Below are positions 1 through 8,393 of a stretch of 34,185 nt of DNA, piece after piece. The stretch comes from Pyrinomonadaceae bacterium. GTDB lineage: Bacteria > Acidobacteriota > Blastocatellia > Pyrinomonadales > Pyrinomonadaceae. The notes beneath the pieces were generated by a model, which was given only the letters and a program-made list of their open reading frames with translations, did not search any database and was not told the origin of the DNA. The stretch lies in contig JAMQPH010000877.1 of assembly GCA_023717605.1 (NCBI GenBank), positions 1 through 34,185 of the forward strand, given 5' to 3'. The number at the start of each line of letters is the position of its first letter. Position 1 is the stretch's first letter. The position numbers and the translations under genes are program-made.

Positions 1-1
1 C

Positions 2-2449
2 TTCGAAATGATGAGCCAGGTAATGCTCGCGCGTGAGTTTGTTCCCAATACGCCCTGTCTGGTTAATGCCGGCAAAGCTAATGGACAACTGGCTGCGTGC
101 TTTGTGCTTGATGTTCCAGACTCGATCACCGGCATCATGGACCACGCTAAGGCTGCCGCGACTATTCATCAGACCGGCGGCGGCACCGGAATGACGTATG
201 AATTCCTCCGTCCCTCTGGTGCGTTGGTTGGCTCGACGCGCGGCGTCGCCTCAGGCCCTGTTTCTTTCATGAATATTGTCAATCAGGTGACTGATGTGGT
301 TAAGCAGGGAGGTGTTCGCCGCGGCGCAAACATGGGAATGATACGAGTCACGCATCCTGACGTGCTGCGCTTTATTCATGCCAAGAACGATCAGCACTCA
401 CTAACCAACTTCAACATATCCGTCAATGTCACCGACAAGTTCCTCAGAGCTGTGGACAACAACGAGTGGTTTCAGCTCGAGTTCAACAGCGAGTCGTGGA
501 ATGACTCGATCTATGATCCGGTGCGAGACGGCGACTATGTTGTCTACCGGAGTGCTGATGGCTCAACTCTGACTTTCCCGGACAAGAAATCGTATGTGAA
601 TGCGGATCTCTCCAAATGCACTATTGAAGAACCGCCGCGTCCGGGAATGGTGTTCGCGCCCGACATATGGAATCGTATCGTTGCCAGCGCACACAAGTAT
701 GCCGAGCCGGGTATTGCTTTCATCGACGAGGTGAATCGTCATAACCACATGATGAAGTCGATGGGGCCGATTTATTCATGCAATCCCTGCGGTGAACAGT
801 TTCTTCATTTTTCAAACTCCTGCAATCTCGGCTCGATTGATTTGGCGAAGTTCTATGACGCTGAGCATCGCGTTGATTGGGATCGGCTCCGGGAAGTTAC
901 TCATCTTTGCACCAGGTTTCTCGACGATGTAATCGATACCTGCGCCTGGCCGCTCCCGGAGATTAACGACGTAGTCAGTCGCACCCGGCCCGTCGGCCTT
1001 GGAATCATGGGCTTTGCCGACCTCTGTTTGAATCTCAAAATCACCTATGGATCGCCAGCATCCATTTACCTGATGGATGAGATGATGGGCTTCATTCGCC
1101 GTGAGTCGTGGATCGCCAGCATCAGAATCGGAGCTGAGAAAGGGACGTTCCCGGAGTTTGAGCCGAACCGCGAGGCTTATGAGGACTTCCTCTACAATCA
1201 GATCGGCATCCCCCGCGATGTTCCGCTAACGCCGCGTAACTACGAAGTCACTACCATCGCACCCACCGGAACGATTTCCCTTGTTGCGGAAACCTCTTCT
1301 GGCATCGAACCGAATTTTTCATGGGCCTATGTGCGCAAAGATACGCTGGGCACGCGCACCTATGTACACACGCTGGCGGCGCAGGCTCTGGGAATTGATG
1401 TTGACCAAACCGACCAGGAGTCGATCGATGCCGCCGCCGCTTACGTATGTGAGCACGAAAGCGACCTGCCACCGTACTTTATCTCGGCGATGAATATCAG
1501 CGCTGAACAACACATTCATGTGCTGGCGGCGGCCCAGCGCAATGTCGATAACAGCGTCTCGAAGACCTGCAACGGCGCGGTGGATGACACTGTCGAGTCG
1601 GTGGACAGACTCTATCGGTTAGGACGCCAGCTGGGTTGCAAAGCGGTCAGTTATTATCGCGATGGCTCCCGCGAAAATCAGGTGCTCACGTCAATGAAGG
1701 CCCCAGATATGGATGCGAAGAGCGAGACCGCCTGCAACACCGAAGCGACCTCGGAAGTCCTTGACGCGCCGCCCGCAAGCCACGCCGATGCGGCGTACGT
1801 CGTTGCTATCGATCCGGAAGCGGAAGGCCTAGCTCGAGCTGAAGCCGGAGCATTGGTAAGGGAACAGGCCGACGATGAAGCTAAGGCGCAAGCAGAAAGC
1901 GTAGCGAGACTGCGGTCCGAAGATGGAATTACCGCGCCGGAACTGACGGCGATTCGTATCGAGCGTCCGCGCGAGCTAAGCGGCGCCACCTGGCAGATTC
2001 CTTTTGACGGTCAGAATCTCTACGTTACGGTCAATCACGATACCCGCATGATCCAGGAAGTGTTCGCCACCGGACCGATCAGCGGAGGTGTAGGACTTCT
2101 CGCATCGAAGATGCTACGTGGGGGCTTCGATGCCGCGGAAGTGGCTTACAGTCTTAACAAGGTTACCGGCACCCACGCGGTTTGGTTCAACGAGCGTCTA
2201 CTGACCTCGCCCGAACAGGCCGTCGCGGAGTGCATCATGATCACAAACCGCCGTTTGCAAACTCTCCCCGATTCGGCGCGGGCTCTCGGAAAGCAACAGG
2301 CGCAGGCCAATGCACAAGTGCCGACTACGCCGGTCACCGGCGCCATCATGTCGACGATGATTGGCATCTGTCCCGAGTGCAAAGGCCAGCTCGAACATGC
2401 CAGTGGCTGTGATTTCTGTCGCGATTGTGGTTATTCAAAGTGTAAGTAA
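2..2449 (+). CDS. nrdJ: Adenosylcobalamin-dependent ribonucleotide reductase (class II), 5'-truncated by the window
   Basis: Reduces ribonucleotides to deoxyribonucleotides using an adenosylcobalamin-generated thiyl radical; cytoplasmic. The frame is open to the left edge, so the N-terminus is missing. Numbering from the Met at base 8: the finger-loop motif NPCGE puts the thiyl Cys at 261 with Asn259 and Glu263. The redox Cys pair is Cys31 (in QLAACF) and Cys272 (in SCNLGS). The 11-residue gap between 261 and 272 equals that of C408/C419 in the Lactobacillus leichmannii enzyme. PTGTISL and a C-terminal SYYRDGSR follow. An Ala/Glu-rich linker (about 565-640) leads to a TSCPD-like domain (about 655-760) and a terminal Cys-rich zinc ribbon (CPEC...CDFCRDCG), thought in this family to re-reduce the active site. 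A Rho-independent terminator follows 30 bp after the stop, so the gene ends its transcription unit. Confidence 0.96.
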   Translation, partial: FEMMSQVMLAREFVPNTPCLVNAGKANGQLAACFVLDVPDSITGIMDHAKAAATIHQTGGGTGMTYEFLRPSGALVGSTRGVASGPVSFMNIVNQVTDVVKQGGVRRGANMGMIRVTHPDVLRFIHAKNDQHSLTNFNISVNVTDKFLRAVDNNEWFQLEFNSESWNDSIYDPVRDGDYVVYRSADGSTLTFPDKKSYVNADLSKCTIEEPPRPGMVFAPDIWNRIVASAHKYAEPGIAFIDEVNRHNHMMKSMGPIYSCNPCGEQFLHFSNSCNLGSIDLAKFYDAEHRVDWDRLREVTHLCTRFLDDVIDTCAWPLPEINDVVSRTRPVGLGIMGFADLCLNLKITYGSPASIYLMDEMMGFIRRESWIASIRIGAEKGTFPEFEPNREAYEDFLYNQIGIPRDVPLTPRNYEVTTIAPTGTISLVAETSSGIEPNFSWAYVRKDTLGTRTYVHTLAAQALGIDVDQTDQESIDAAAAYVCEHESDLPPYFISAMNISAEQHIHVLAAAQRNVDNSVSKTCNGAVDDTVESVDRLYRLGRQLGCKAVSYYRDGSRENQVLTSMKAPDMDAKSETACNTEATSEVLDAPPASHADAAYVVAIDPEAEGLARAEAGALVREQADDEAKAQAESVARLRSEDGITAPELTAIRIERPRELSGATWQIPFDGQNLYVTVNHDTRMIQEVFATGPISGGVGLLASKMLRGGFDAAEVAYSLNKVTGTHAVWFNERLLTSPEQAVAECIMITNRRLQTLPDSARALGKQQAQANAQVPTTPVTGAIMSTMIGICPECKGQLEHASGCDFCRDCGYSKCK

Positions 2450-2478
2450 AGTTGTCAGGCTGGTGTGCTCCACAAGGG

Positions 2479-2513
2479 AACCGCTGCGCGTGCTTCGCGG
2501 CGGTTTCTTTTTG
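2479..2513 (+). terminator. Rho-independent terminator of nrdJ
   Basis: AACCGC-T-GCG (2479-2488) pairs with CGC-G-GCGGTT (2496-2505) as a 10-bp stem including one T-G wobble and a 7-nt loop. A T-rich tract TTTCTTTTT follows at once. It lies 30 bp past the nrdJ stop. Confidence 0.85.
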
Positions 2514-2650
2514 TTCGAGCGTCAATGTGATCGATCTTAAGATACTATGCCAGTTATCTCGCTTGCCTTAGGCCACACGACATAACGGCAAAACTTCCTC
2601 AACGATATTGCCTACTACTGCAAAAGCGTCGTTCGCACTACCCGGGCGGC

Positions 2651-3109
2651 TCAATCAAGATGGGCGATCGAAATTGCTATTGCCAGGAGCAGGGCCCCCA
2701 CACCGATGCCGACGCCGATGGCGATATTTCTGGCAGTCGAATGACCTCTGTTTTCTTCGACCTTCGCGACGTCCGCGTACCGAATCGTGGTCGGCGCATC
2801 AGTTTTCCGATCGCGAATCACGAAGTTGTCTTCCCCAGCCTGGGCAATGTAACCCTTTGTTTTAGATCCGTCCTTGAGTCTGATAGTGGCCTTTGCTTTG
2901 GACCCAACTCCCAGCTTGGCAATCTTGATCTTGATCTTTTCTACTGTTGCCGCCTGCGGGTCGGCTTGTTGGGCAGTTGCCGGCTTAATAGTGGCGGCGA
3001 GTTCTCCCGCCGCAGTTGGTTGGTAAGCCTGTTGGGCTGCCACTGGCTCAGCAATAGTACTCAGGAGGAGCAGGCAGGACAGTGCACAACATAGATTTAT
3101 TTTCAGCAT
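2651..3109 (-). CDS. Secreted or membrane-tethered small protein of unknown function
   Basis: 152 aa. A Sec signal peptide is clear: LKINLCC start, hydrophobic LSCLLLLSTIA, cleavage likely after PVAAQ around residue 26. A basic, beta-rich middle (about 58-122) has the pattern KATIRLKDGSKTKGYI...FVIRDRK...TTIRYADVAKVE, the look of a small Sm-like beta-barrel. The C-terminus is one Gly/Ala-rich transmembrane helix (about 128-149, GVGIGVGALLLAIAIS). GAGGGAAA lies just before the ATG as a possible ribosome site. It stands alone, facing away from msrB. I recognise the layout as common in Acidobacteria but know no function. An open frame on the opposite strand (2660-3094) has no start signal and is judged a shadow. 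Confidence 0.8.
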   Translation of the reverse strand: MLKINLCCALSCLLLLSTIAEPVAAQQAYQPTAAGELAATIKPATAQQADPQAATVEKIKIKIAKLGVGSKAKATIRLKDGSKTKGYIAQAGEDNFVIRDRKTDAPTTIRYADVAKVEENRGHSTARNIAIGVGIGVGALLLAIAISIAHLD

Positions 3110-3506
3110 TATGGTTTCCCTCGATTCGTGCCGCGATGGCTCAGTTGCAGCCCAACCTGAACCGATTACGGCGGTCTCCGTTTCAAGCCAAGGCTAAAGA
3201 CGGTGCGGGCAACTGCAACGATGGTGCCACGTTCGTTGATTCAAGATGTAGACGCCAAAAGGGCAGAGATTGATCAGTCGGGCTAGTCCATTAGTGGCGG
3301 AAATATTTCGGATGCAACAAGCATCTGACACTTCAACGAGACTAAAGGGGTCCGTGAGGAAGCGAGGCGGAGCCCACGCGCAGTAAAGACTCGAGGGACG
3401 AAAAGCCCGGATTTGCGAGCGGCTCTTCCTGACTAAACATCCAGCAGGCTACGTGGTAGCGTAATTTTATTCACAGATGGTCATCTTCAGTATTGAGGTC
3501 TTTACC
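3110..3506. other. Intergenic region between divergent genes; possible structured msrB leader
   Basis: About 400 bases without a credible gene. It should hold the promoters of the secreted protein (leftward) and of msrB (rightward), but no clean -35/-10 pair stands out. Bases 3340-3465 look structured: GGGACGAAAAGCC occurs near 3395, and GCTAC-GTG-GTAGC (3448-3460) is a small hairpin followed by the AT-rich ATTTTATTC about 40 bp before the msrB start. I could not fit a known riboswitch family. Confidence 0.35.
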
Positions 3507-4022
3507 GTGAATAGACGTTCCTTTCTTTCATCAGGCATCGCGCTGACAGGATTGACAGCTCTTTCAAGCCTGCCTGTTGTTTCCACCTCTTTCGGGCAAG
3601 ATACGAGCAAGAGCAAGGTTTCTAAAGGAGTTAGAAAAGTGACCAAAACAGACGCCGAATGGAAAAGTATCCTTACTCCCGAGCAGTATCACGTGATGCG
3701 GAAGAAGGGAACTGAGGCACCCTACTCAAGTCCGCTCAATGAAAGTCACGAGCAGGGCGTCTTTGAATGCGCTGGTTGCGGGCTACCCTTGTTCAGCTCA
3801 AAGGCTAAGTTTGATTCAGGCACTGGGTGGCCCAGTTTCTGGAAACCGATTGCCAAGGAGAATGTCGTCGAAGAAGTGGATAACAGCTTGGCAGCAACCC
3901 GTACGGAAGTACTCTGCGCGAGATGCGAGGCGCATCTGGGACACGTTTTTGAAGATGGGCCAGAACCAACGGGCTTGCGCTACTGCATGAACGGTGTGGC
4001 TCTGAAGTTTGTGAAAAAATAA
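3507..4022 (+). CDS. msrB: Peptide-methionine (R)-S-oxide reductase, Tat-exported
   Basis: Reduces methionine-R-sulfoxide in proteins. The GTG start at 3507 is preferred over an ATG at 3477: GAGG lies 8 bp upstream, and the N-terminus then begins VNRRSFLSS, a twin-arginine signal followed by a hydrophobic stretch ([13 protein letters not shown]), implying export to the periplasm. The MsrB fold follows: zinc ligands CAGC and CARC, the GTGWPSF loop, LGHVFEDGP, and the resolving motif RYCMNG with catalytic Cys160 (Cys170 from the upstream ATG). An extra linker (about 30-45) separates the signal from the domain. It is a lone gene, convergent with the ABM gene, and they share a terminator hairpin. 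Family identification is secure; export is inferred from the signal. Confidence 0.94.
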   Translation: MNRRSFLSSGIALTGLTALSSLPVVSTSFGQDTSKSKVSKGVRKVTKTDAEWKSILTPEQYHVMRKKGTEAPYSSPLNESHEQGVFECAGCGLPLFSSKAKFDSGTGWPSFWKPIAKENVVEEVDNSLAATRTEVLCARCEAHLGHVFEDGPEPTGLRYCMNGVALKFVKK

Positions 4023-4071
4023 TTGTATAGCCCAATCAGATCTCACGCCGCATTCAAACGGCCTGCAGAAA

Positions 4072-4095
4072 AAGAGGGCGGATGTCCGCCCTCTT
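4072..4095 (-). terminator. Hairpin terminator between convergent genes
   Basis: A perfect 11-bp inverted repeat (4072-4082 with 4085-4095, AAGAGGGCGGA and its complement; physically a 9-bp stem with a small loop). On the minus strand it is followed by a T-run (CTTTTTC), so it best terminates the leftward ABM gene. It lies 50 bp past msrB and may also stop that transcript. Confidence 0.8.
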
Positions 4096-4117
4096 GAGAC
4101 TAGAAAATCCGTCTACT

Positions 4118-4438
4118 CTACGCTGTCTTCGCGGCAGCGAGCTTGTGAAGGGTTGACGTGGCAAGCTCAGCGGTCCCAACTCTGGGAGCTCCCTTCACCA
4201 GGTTGCTGAGGGTCTTCAAAACCTCAGGATATCCTGACTCATTGTAAGCGTCCGCCGACTCTTTCGTGTCCCAGAAGCTAATCGCAATAGCTTCCGAGCG
4301 ATCAGGGGCGACAAAAGTGAGCTCATCGCGAAATCCCTTCTGTTTGCGCAGCAGCGGGATAATCTTGCCCTCAACGATGTCGGTAAATTCGGCGGCGGTA
4401 TTGGGCTTTAGTTCCATTATGACGTGACGTGTGAACAT
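4118..4438 (-). CDS. Antibiotic biosynthesis monooxygenase (ABM)-domain protein
   Basis: 106 aa from the ATG at 4438, chosen because AGGAG lies 7 bp upstream on the minus strand; a longer frame to 4567 would read through the inverted-repeat leader. The sequence MFTRHVIMELKPN...FTDIVEGKIIPLLRKQKGF...ISFWDTKESADAY is typical of the dimeric alpha-beta-barrel (ABM) superfamily, with one full domain and no extra parts. Members include quinol and heme-degrading monooxygenases and many stress proteins, so the substrate cannot be given. Its leader is an inverted near-copy of the leader of the divergent gene at 4728, which suggests the two are controlled together. It ends 22 bp before a strong hairpin terminator. 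Confidence 0.85.
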   Translation of the reverse strand: MFTRHVIMELKPNTAAEFTDIVEGKIIPLLRKQKGFRDELTFVAPDRSEAIAISFWDTKESADAYNESGYPEVLKTLSNLVKGAPRVGTAELATSTLHKLAAAKTA

Positions 4439-4453
4439 AGTTGCTCCTTTGAT

Positions 4454-4710
4454 TATTGAGCTGTTGACTTCAGGTGATCTGGAAGATCCCAGAGGAGCTG
4501 AGAAGGGAGTAAGCTGGACTCGTTTCGCTGCGTACCCTATCACGCGTCCACGCGTTTGCCTAATCAAGTGAGTATTGTTGATCCAAGATATATCCTATAC
4601 TTGACATATACCATCTCTTAGCGTAAGATGGCTTTCGAACCGAGTCGCAGCTTGCTCTCTTCTCAGCTCCTCTGGGATCTTCCAGATCACCTGAAACCCA
4701 CAGCTCAATT
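4454..4710. repeat. Long inverted repeat: two near-identical gene leaders in divergent orientation
   Basis: Left arm 4454-4526, right arm about 4638-4710. The arms align over about 73 bases with a few mismatches and two single-base gaps. A 37-base core is perfect (4469-4505 against 4659-4695). Each arm ends about 16 bases before a start codon (4438 leftward, 4728 rightward), so each lies in the 5' untranslated region of its gene. The core holds the palindrome GATCTTCCAGATC. About 110 bases of non-repeated DNA between the arms carry the rightward promoter. Confidence 0.9.
4601..4629 (+). promoter_or_regulatory. Sigma-70 type promoter with shared upstream element
   Basis: TTGACA (4601-4606), 17-bp spacer, TAAGAT (4624-4629). 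The -35 overlaps a 40-base element (4571-4610) that recurs at 7968-8007 with 34/40 identity; within its last 27 bases only two differ. The element has CAAG at 4584 and CTTG at 4600, a possible half-site pair. It would drive the small genes at 4728 and 5005. Confidence 0.7.
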
Positions 4711-4727
4711 ACCAAGAAACTAAAGCA

Positions 4728-4988
4728 ATGACTATGAAACAGCTAGATTGGTGCTGCGTTACGGTCATCGTCGACGAGGACACTACCGAGCTTTTCCAGA
4801 TGCCGGCGCCCGATGAAGATGCAGAGCAGCAACCTGCGTTTCAGGTAACCAAATCGACGGCGGATTTGGTCTCTCAGGATTTCGCTCGATACGAGCCCAG
4901 CTTGCAACGCATGGTCCACGATTGGCGTAAGTCCAAAGAGCAAGTAATGCAAGACAAGAGAACACGGAAACCAGCCCCAACCGCATGA
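4728..4988 (+). CDS. Small hypothetical protein
   Basis: 86 aa, acidic in the middle and basic at the end, with no signal peptide or transmembrane segment. The first third reads as a beta strand (DWCCVTVIVDEDTTELFQMP) and the remainder as a charged helix (LVSQDFARYEPSLQRMVHDWRKSKEQVM). I do not recognise the family. Support for a real gene comes from context: a good promoter at 4601-4629, a leader shared with the divergent ABM gene that ends 17 bases before the ATG, and a second small frame following after 16 bp. There is no strong ribosome site, only AACTAAAG. Confidence 0.6.
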   Translation: MTMKQLDWCCVTVIVDEDTTELFQMPAPDEDAEQQPAFQVTKSTADLVSQDFARYEPSLQRMVHDWRKSKEQVMQDKRTRKPAPTA

Positions 4989-5004
4989 GCAGGCGTAGAA
5001 CCTT

Positions 5005-5262
5005 ATGAGCAAACCAAAGCTTGTCAGTCGAGACACAAGACATTATCTGGTCAAGCGTCCGAATCAAATCCTTGGTAGCGGATTGAGTTGGAATCAGGTG
5101 CAGGCCGAACTGCGGGAAAAAGGCACTGAAGCAGATGAAGCCATGCTATTCAGAGGCATTACGACCGATGACGGTACTGAGTACCGTGATAGATACGCGG
5201 ATAGCCGTACTCAGATCACCGAGCATCGTGCAGAGGAACCCGGAGAGCGAGTGCTTGATTAA
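5005..5262 (+). CDS. Small hypothetical protein
   Basis: 85 aa, highly charged and soluble, 16 bp after the preceding small gene and probably in the same transcript. It has a short predicted helix (WNQVQAELREKGTEADEAML) and a hydrophilic tail rich in Arg, Asp and Glu. I recognise no domain. A second frame (5135-5389) overlaps its 3' half; it is less credible because it lacks a start signal and its composition is random-looking. Moderate confidence that this is expressed. Confidence 0.45.
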   Translation: MSKPKLVSRDTRHYLVKRPNQILGSGLSWNQVQAELREKGTEADEAMLFRGITTDDGTEYRDRYADSRTQITEHRAEEPGERVLD

Positions 5263-5389
5263 GGGAACGTATTACCGTTTCTTCGAGAACAGGATAACGA
5301 GCGATTTCCGCCCAGAGACCTCTAGTCGCCAATCTCTATCGGGACAAATCCAACTAACGATATCCGATCGCTATCGACGACCAAATTGA

Positions 5390-7345
5390 TCAGGGTTGCG
5401 TTTTAGCTAGGTTCGCGATGGCTGCAATTAACTCGTTCGGCTCCACTGGTTTCGACACAAACATATTGAATCCAGCAAACAAGGCGCGCGTGCGGTCCTC
5501 GACTCGCACATACGCGGTTAGTGCCACCGCCGGAGTGTTCTTGAGATTTTCAATAGCTCTTAGCTTATCAATGAGCGAGTATCCATCCTCTCCCGGCATA
5601 GCCAGATCAGACACAACTACATCGGGCGTATACCACTCAAGCAGTTCAAACGCCTCCGTGACCGACGCGGCGGTTTGTACGTTGGCCCTGAGCCCGCTAA
5701 GCATCGTCGCTAGTATTTGAAGATTATCTCTATCATCGTCTACCAGCAGCACGCGGACATCTTCCAGGCAATTAACAGGTTCAGCGAGTCGCCGGGAATC
5801 CTGAGGCGACCAGGAATTCTCCGACCTCTGGTTACCCGTCTTTGCTGGTATTTTATTAACCGCGAGAGGAAGCCTGATCGTGAACGTAGCGCCTTCTCCC
5901 AATCCGGCACTGTCGGCTTGGACGCTGCCCCCATGAAGCTCAACCAAGTGCCTTACGATTGCGAGGCCCAGGCCAAGACCGCCGTGAGCGCGCGTGGAGG
6001 TGGAATCTGCTTGACGGAAGCGGTCAAAGATGAAAGGGAGAAAATCCGAGCTGATGCCTTGCCCCGTGTCACTTACACAGACCTGGAGAGCTGCGTTGGC
6101 TCGCTCGACTCGAACTTCAACCCTGCCTCCTGAAGGGGTGAATTTGATCGCGTTAGCCAGGAGGTTCCATACCACCTGCTGCAAGCGGCTGGAATCACCC
6201 ACGGTATGACGAACCGAAGGATCGAGTGTCACCTCTAATTGAATGTGTTTTGAATCGGCAGCCAACTGCACGGAGTCAATCGCCGAATTGATGACCGAGG
6301 CCAGATCAACTGGTCCCATGTTGAGTCGAAGGCGGCCCGTGATCACGCGCGACACATCCAGAATATCCTCTATCAGTTGTGCCTGTGACTTTGCATTGCG
6401 GTCGATCGTTTCGAATGCGCGCACCATCGTTGCTTGATCGAGCCTGCCGCTACGAAGCATATGCGACCAGCCCATGATGGCATTAAGCGGAGTGCGAAGT
6501 TCATGCGAGACCGTGGCCAGAAACTCGTCCTTCATGCGATTGGCACTTTCCGCCTCCGCCCGGGCCATCTGTTCGCGAAACAGCGAAGCCCGTAGTTCTT
6601 CCTGAACTTCTTCACGTTGCTTGATTTCAGCTTGCAGCGTTTTTGCCTTCTGCTGTAACTGGACAATTGCCCGGACGCGGTCGTCGTGGTTAACCAAATC
6701 GGCGTAACTCTCGGCCGGAATTACGCGGGAGTGGGCAGTACAAACGCCCGCGAGCGGTTCTACAAATTTCTCACCGCTAAAACCGTTCATTGGATAGGCG
6801 CAGAATAGGGAAAAGGAATAGTTCTTCTGCAGATCGTTCCATAGTTCTTCCAACCGGATGGCGGCTGAATAGTTGCCCTCCGCCCAAAGGAGCGCAACCA
6901 TCTCGCCGAATGCTCTTACACAATTGCGGCCATCCCTAACCCTCTCGATCATCTTTCCAATAACCTGGGTGAAGCGCCTCGGCTCAGGCGATCCGTCCAC
7001 CATAAACTTCGAGAGAGTCTCCGCCGCATCCAGTGAAACGTATTGACCGCGCGCCTTTGCGCTGATTAAGTCCAACCCGTTAGCCTGCAATAGCTCGTCG
7101 AGACCTTCTCGGTGAGCACTGGTCGCTACAACCAAAGCACCATCACCCGAGTTAATGGCCGTGCCAATGAAACCGCTTAGCGAGCTCAGCAGAAAACCGT
7201 CCGCATCGTAGAACTGAACAAAGTGCTCAGAACCACTCATCCCGCGCCAATCCATTTGCGGCGCAAGGTTCCACGTGCTGACGTCATCAGGGTTGCCGTG
7301 AAAAATCTCGGAGACACCGTTCTCGTCATGGTTTGGGTTGATCAA
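5390..7345 (-). CDS. Hybrid sensor histidine kinase/response regulator with MEDS (DcmR-like) sensory domain
   Basis: About 651 aa from a TTG at 7345, chosen because GGGAGG (7351-7356) sits 5 bp upstream; the frame is open to a GTG at 7408 without a ribosome site. Numbering below is from 7408. Residues about 58-230 match the MEDS domain (SEHFVQFYD...GALVVATSAHREGL...GNYSAAIRLEELWNDL...LFCAYP), a cytoplasmic sensory module found in DcmR and in kinases. A coiled coil follows (about 245-290), then HisKA with phospho-accepting His302 in SHELRTP, and a complete HATPase domain (NAIKF, DTGQGI, GGLGLGL). The C-terminal receiver domain has VDDD near its start and phospho-acceptor Asp601 in SDLAMPG. No transmembrane helix, so the kinase is cytosolic. 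No DNA-binding output regulator is adjacent; the small Cro/CI gene upstream is a candidate only by position. Confidence 0.93.
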   Translation of the reverse strand: MINPNHDENGVSEIFHGNPDDVSTWNLAPQMDWRGMSGSEHFVQFYDADGFLLSSLSGFIGTAINSGDGALVVATSAHREGLDELLQANGLDLISAKARGQYVSLDAAETLSKFMVDGSPEPRRFTQVIGKMIERVRDGRNCVRAFGEMVALLWAEGNYSAAIRLEELWNDLQKNYSFSLFCAYPMNGFSGEKFVEPLAGVCTAHSRVIPAESYADLVNHDDRVRAIVQLQQKAKTLQAEIKQREEVQEELRASLFREQMARAEAESANRMKDEFLATVSHELRTPLNAIMGWSHMLRSGRLDQATMVRAFETIDRNAKSQAQLIEDILDVSRVITGRLRLNMGPVDLASVINSAIDSVQLAADSKHIQLEVTLDPSVRHTVGDSSRLQQVVWNLLANAIKFTPSGGRVEVRVERANAALQVCVSDTGQGISSDFLPFIFDRFRQADSTSTRAHGGLGLGLAIVRHLVELHGGSVQADSAGLGEGATFTIRLPLAVNKIPAKTGNQRSENSWSPQDSRRLAEPVNCLEDVRVLLVDDDRDNLQILATMLSGLRANVQTAASVTEAFELLEWYTPDVVVSDLAMPGEDGYSLIDKLRAIENLKNTPAVALTAYVRVEDRTRALFAGFNMFVSKPVEPNELIAAIANLAKTQP

Positions 7346-7630
7346 GAGAGCCTCCCTCGGAGTACTTGTGGAATTATCGTCAAATCGCACCTGGCATTGC
7401 CGAAGCACAGGCCACCCTTGGGCGTCGGCGCATTACTCACTTTTAGGGGGTTGATTCGGCCCTCGGCTGGTACTTCCGACTGGCGCTTCGCTGAAAGGGG
7501 GACAACGCACGGTATTCTACGCAGCTTCTGCTTTGAAATCCAGCGGCGGCAGCCAGCCGAGAGATCTACTCTTTTTGTGTTCGACCAGCACGCACTGACC
7601 TAATCGCAATGAGGTGCACTTAGTCTTTAT

Positions 7631-7930
7631 TTAGATAGCCCGTTTGGGCCGACGGGCATGACCAGCAGATAAAAGACCCACGGTTACTGTTGCTTGCCTT
7701 TTTGTGCTGCGGTTCTTGCGACTCTGCGTTTCGTTGACGAACGTGAGGAGATCGCCGGGTTGGCAGCGAAGCACGAGGCACATTTTCTCCAGGGTCTCGA
7801 AATTGATTCCGAGCGCTTTTCCTTTCTTGAAACGCCAGAGCGTGGTATGGCTGATTCCCGTTTCCTTAGCCAACCAGTAGAAGGTTCGCCCCTGCGCCTC
7901 CAGTAGCTGGTCGACTCGAATTTCAATCAT
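7631..7930 (-). CDS. Small Cro/CI (XRE) family helix-turn-helix regulator
   Basis: 99 aa. An HTH_XRE domain fills residues 1-65: IEIRVDQLLEAQGRTFYWLAKETGISHTTLWRFKKGKA, then NFETLEKMCLVLRCQPGDLL, the typical five-helix arrangement. A basic tail follows (SRKNRSTKRQ). AGGAGGG-like purines (GGAGGGCAG) lie 5-8 bp before the ATG. Upstream DNA holds the regulator's own probable promoter (7950-7978) and a 40-base element (7968-8007) that recurs in the promoter at 4.6 kb. Autoregulation and control of both loci is an inference from that layout. The gene reads in the same direction as the hybrid kinase and precedes it by about 290 bp. Confidence 0.85.
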   Translation of the reverse strand: MIEIRVDQLLEAQGRTFYWLAKETGISHTTLWRFKKGKALGINFETLEKMCLVLRCQPGDLLTFVNETQSRKNRSTKRQATVTVGLLSAGHARRPKRAI

Positions 7931-7949
7931 AGTCTGCCCTCCGTGGAAC

Positions 7950-7978
7950 TATTTACCACATGCGAGCAATATTGTCTA
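7950..7978 (-). promoter_or_regulatory. Probable promoter of the Cro/CI regulator
   Basis: On the minus strand TAGACA (7978-7973), 17-bp spacer, TAAATA (7955-7950), 20 bp before the ATG. The -35 lies inside the 40-base element shared with the 4.6 kb locus, so a protein bound there could occlude it. Confidence 0.45.
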
Positions 7979-7997
7979 TACAAGATATATTCTGTAC

Positions 7998-8026
7998 TTG
8001 ACATATAAGCGCGGCCAGCGTAGGGT
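7998..8026 (+). promoter_or_regulatory. Rightward promoter overlapping the shared 40-base element
   Basis: TTGACA (7998-8003), 17-bp spacer, TAGGGT (8021-8026). Same position of the element relative to the -35 as at 4601-4629. The -10 is weak. It faces the small-gene island starting at 8394 and is divergent from the regulator's own promoter. Confidence 0.55.
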
Positions 8027-8393
8027 AAGGTTGCGGATGGGCGGCAGCTTAGGGTTTGAGCACAGTTTTTTCACTGGGAATGAGGAAGGCGGATTGAACG
8101 TGTTCGACCTTCACGTTACTGAAGAGACCCGGGTTCAGACGATCCATGTTATACTTTCTGAGCTGACTGGCTGTTCTCAAGAAACGTACTCTCGACATCA
8201 GGATTAGCGCGAAACGCACCTCTCCTTGTGCCGTCTGTTGTTTTTGCAAAAAACGCGACTAGTGCCAAGGAATCCTGATGCTCGCACGCACACCAATACA
8301 ATTCGACTTGGGCGGAAACGCACCTACCAGGCTGCAGCGCGCTCAGAACCTTTCCGCAAGCGTCAGCGTGCGAAGAAGAGAGCGCTCTGGGAA
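8027..8393 (+). other. Long untranslated stretch ahead of the small-gene island
   Basis: About 370 bases with no gene I can support. Short open frames on both strands (for example 8049-8249 minus) lack ribosome sites. The motif GAAACGCACCT occurs twice (near 8211 and 8315). If the promoter at 7998 is used, this would be a long leader for the gene at 8394, or that gene starts further upstream in the same frame (open from 8226). Confidence 0.3.

Noticed and set aside
2660-3094. 144-aa plus-strand open frame opposite the secreted protein gene.
   Set aside because: No start signal; composition mirrors the minus-strand gene, which has a clear signal peptide and membrane helix.
3350-3465. Possible cyclic-di-GMP-I (GEMM) riboswitch before msrB, from GGGACGAAAAGCC and a later GCTAC/GTAGC hairpin.
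   Set aside because: The central P1b hairpin and its tetraloop are missing and the flanking helices do not pair convincingly. A covariance-model search would decide.
5135-5389. 84-aa frame overlapping the small gene at 5005.
   Set aside because: No start signal, heavy overlap and low-information sequence.
7223-7603. 126-aa plus-strand frame overlapping the 5' end of the hybrid kinase.
   Set aside because: Overlaps the kinase start and its ribosome site, has no recognisable domain and no ribosome site.
7998-8249. Two short opposing frames (69 aa plus, 66 aa minus) between the regulator and the island.
   Set aside because: The plus frame would start inside the -35 box with TTG; neither has a ribosome site or a protein-like pattern.
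8211-8325. Direct repeat GAAACGCACCT near 8211 and 8315 as a possible attachment site.
   Set aside because: Only 11 bases, with no integrase or tRNA nearby; could be chance.
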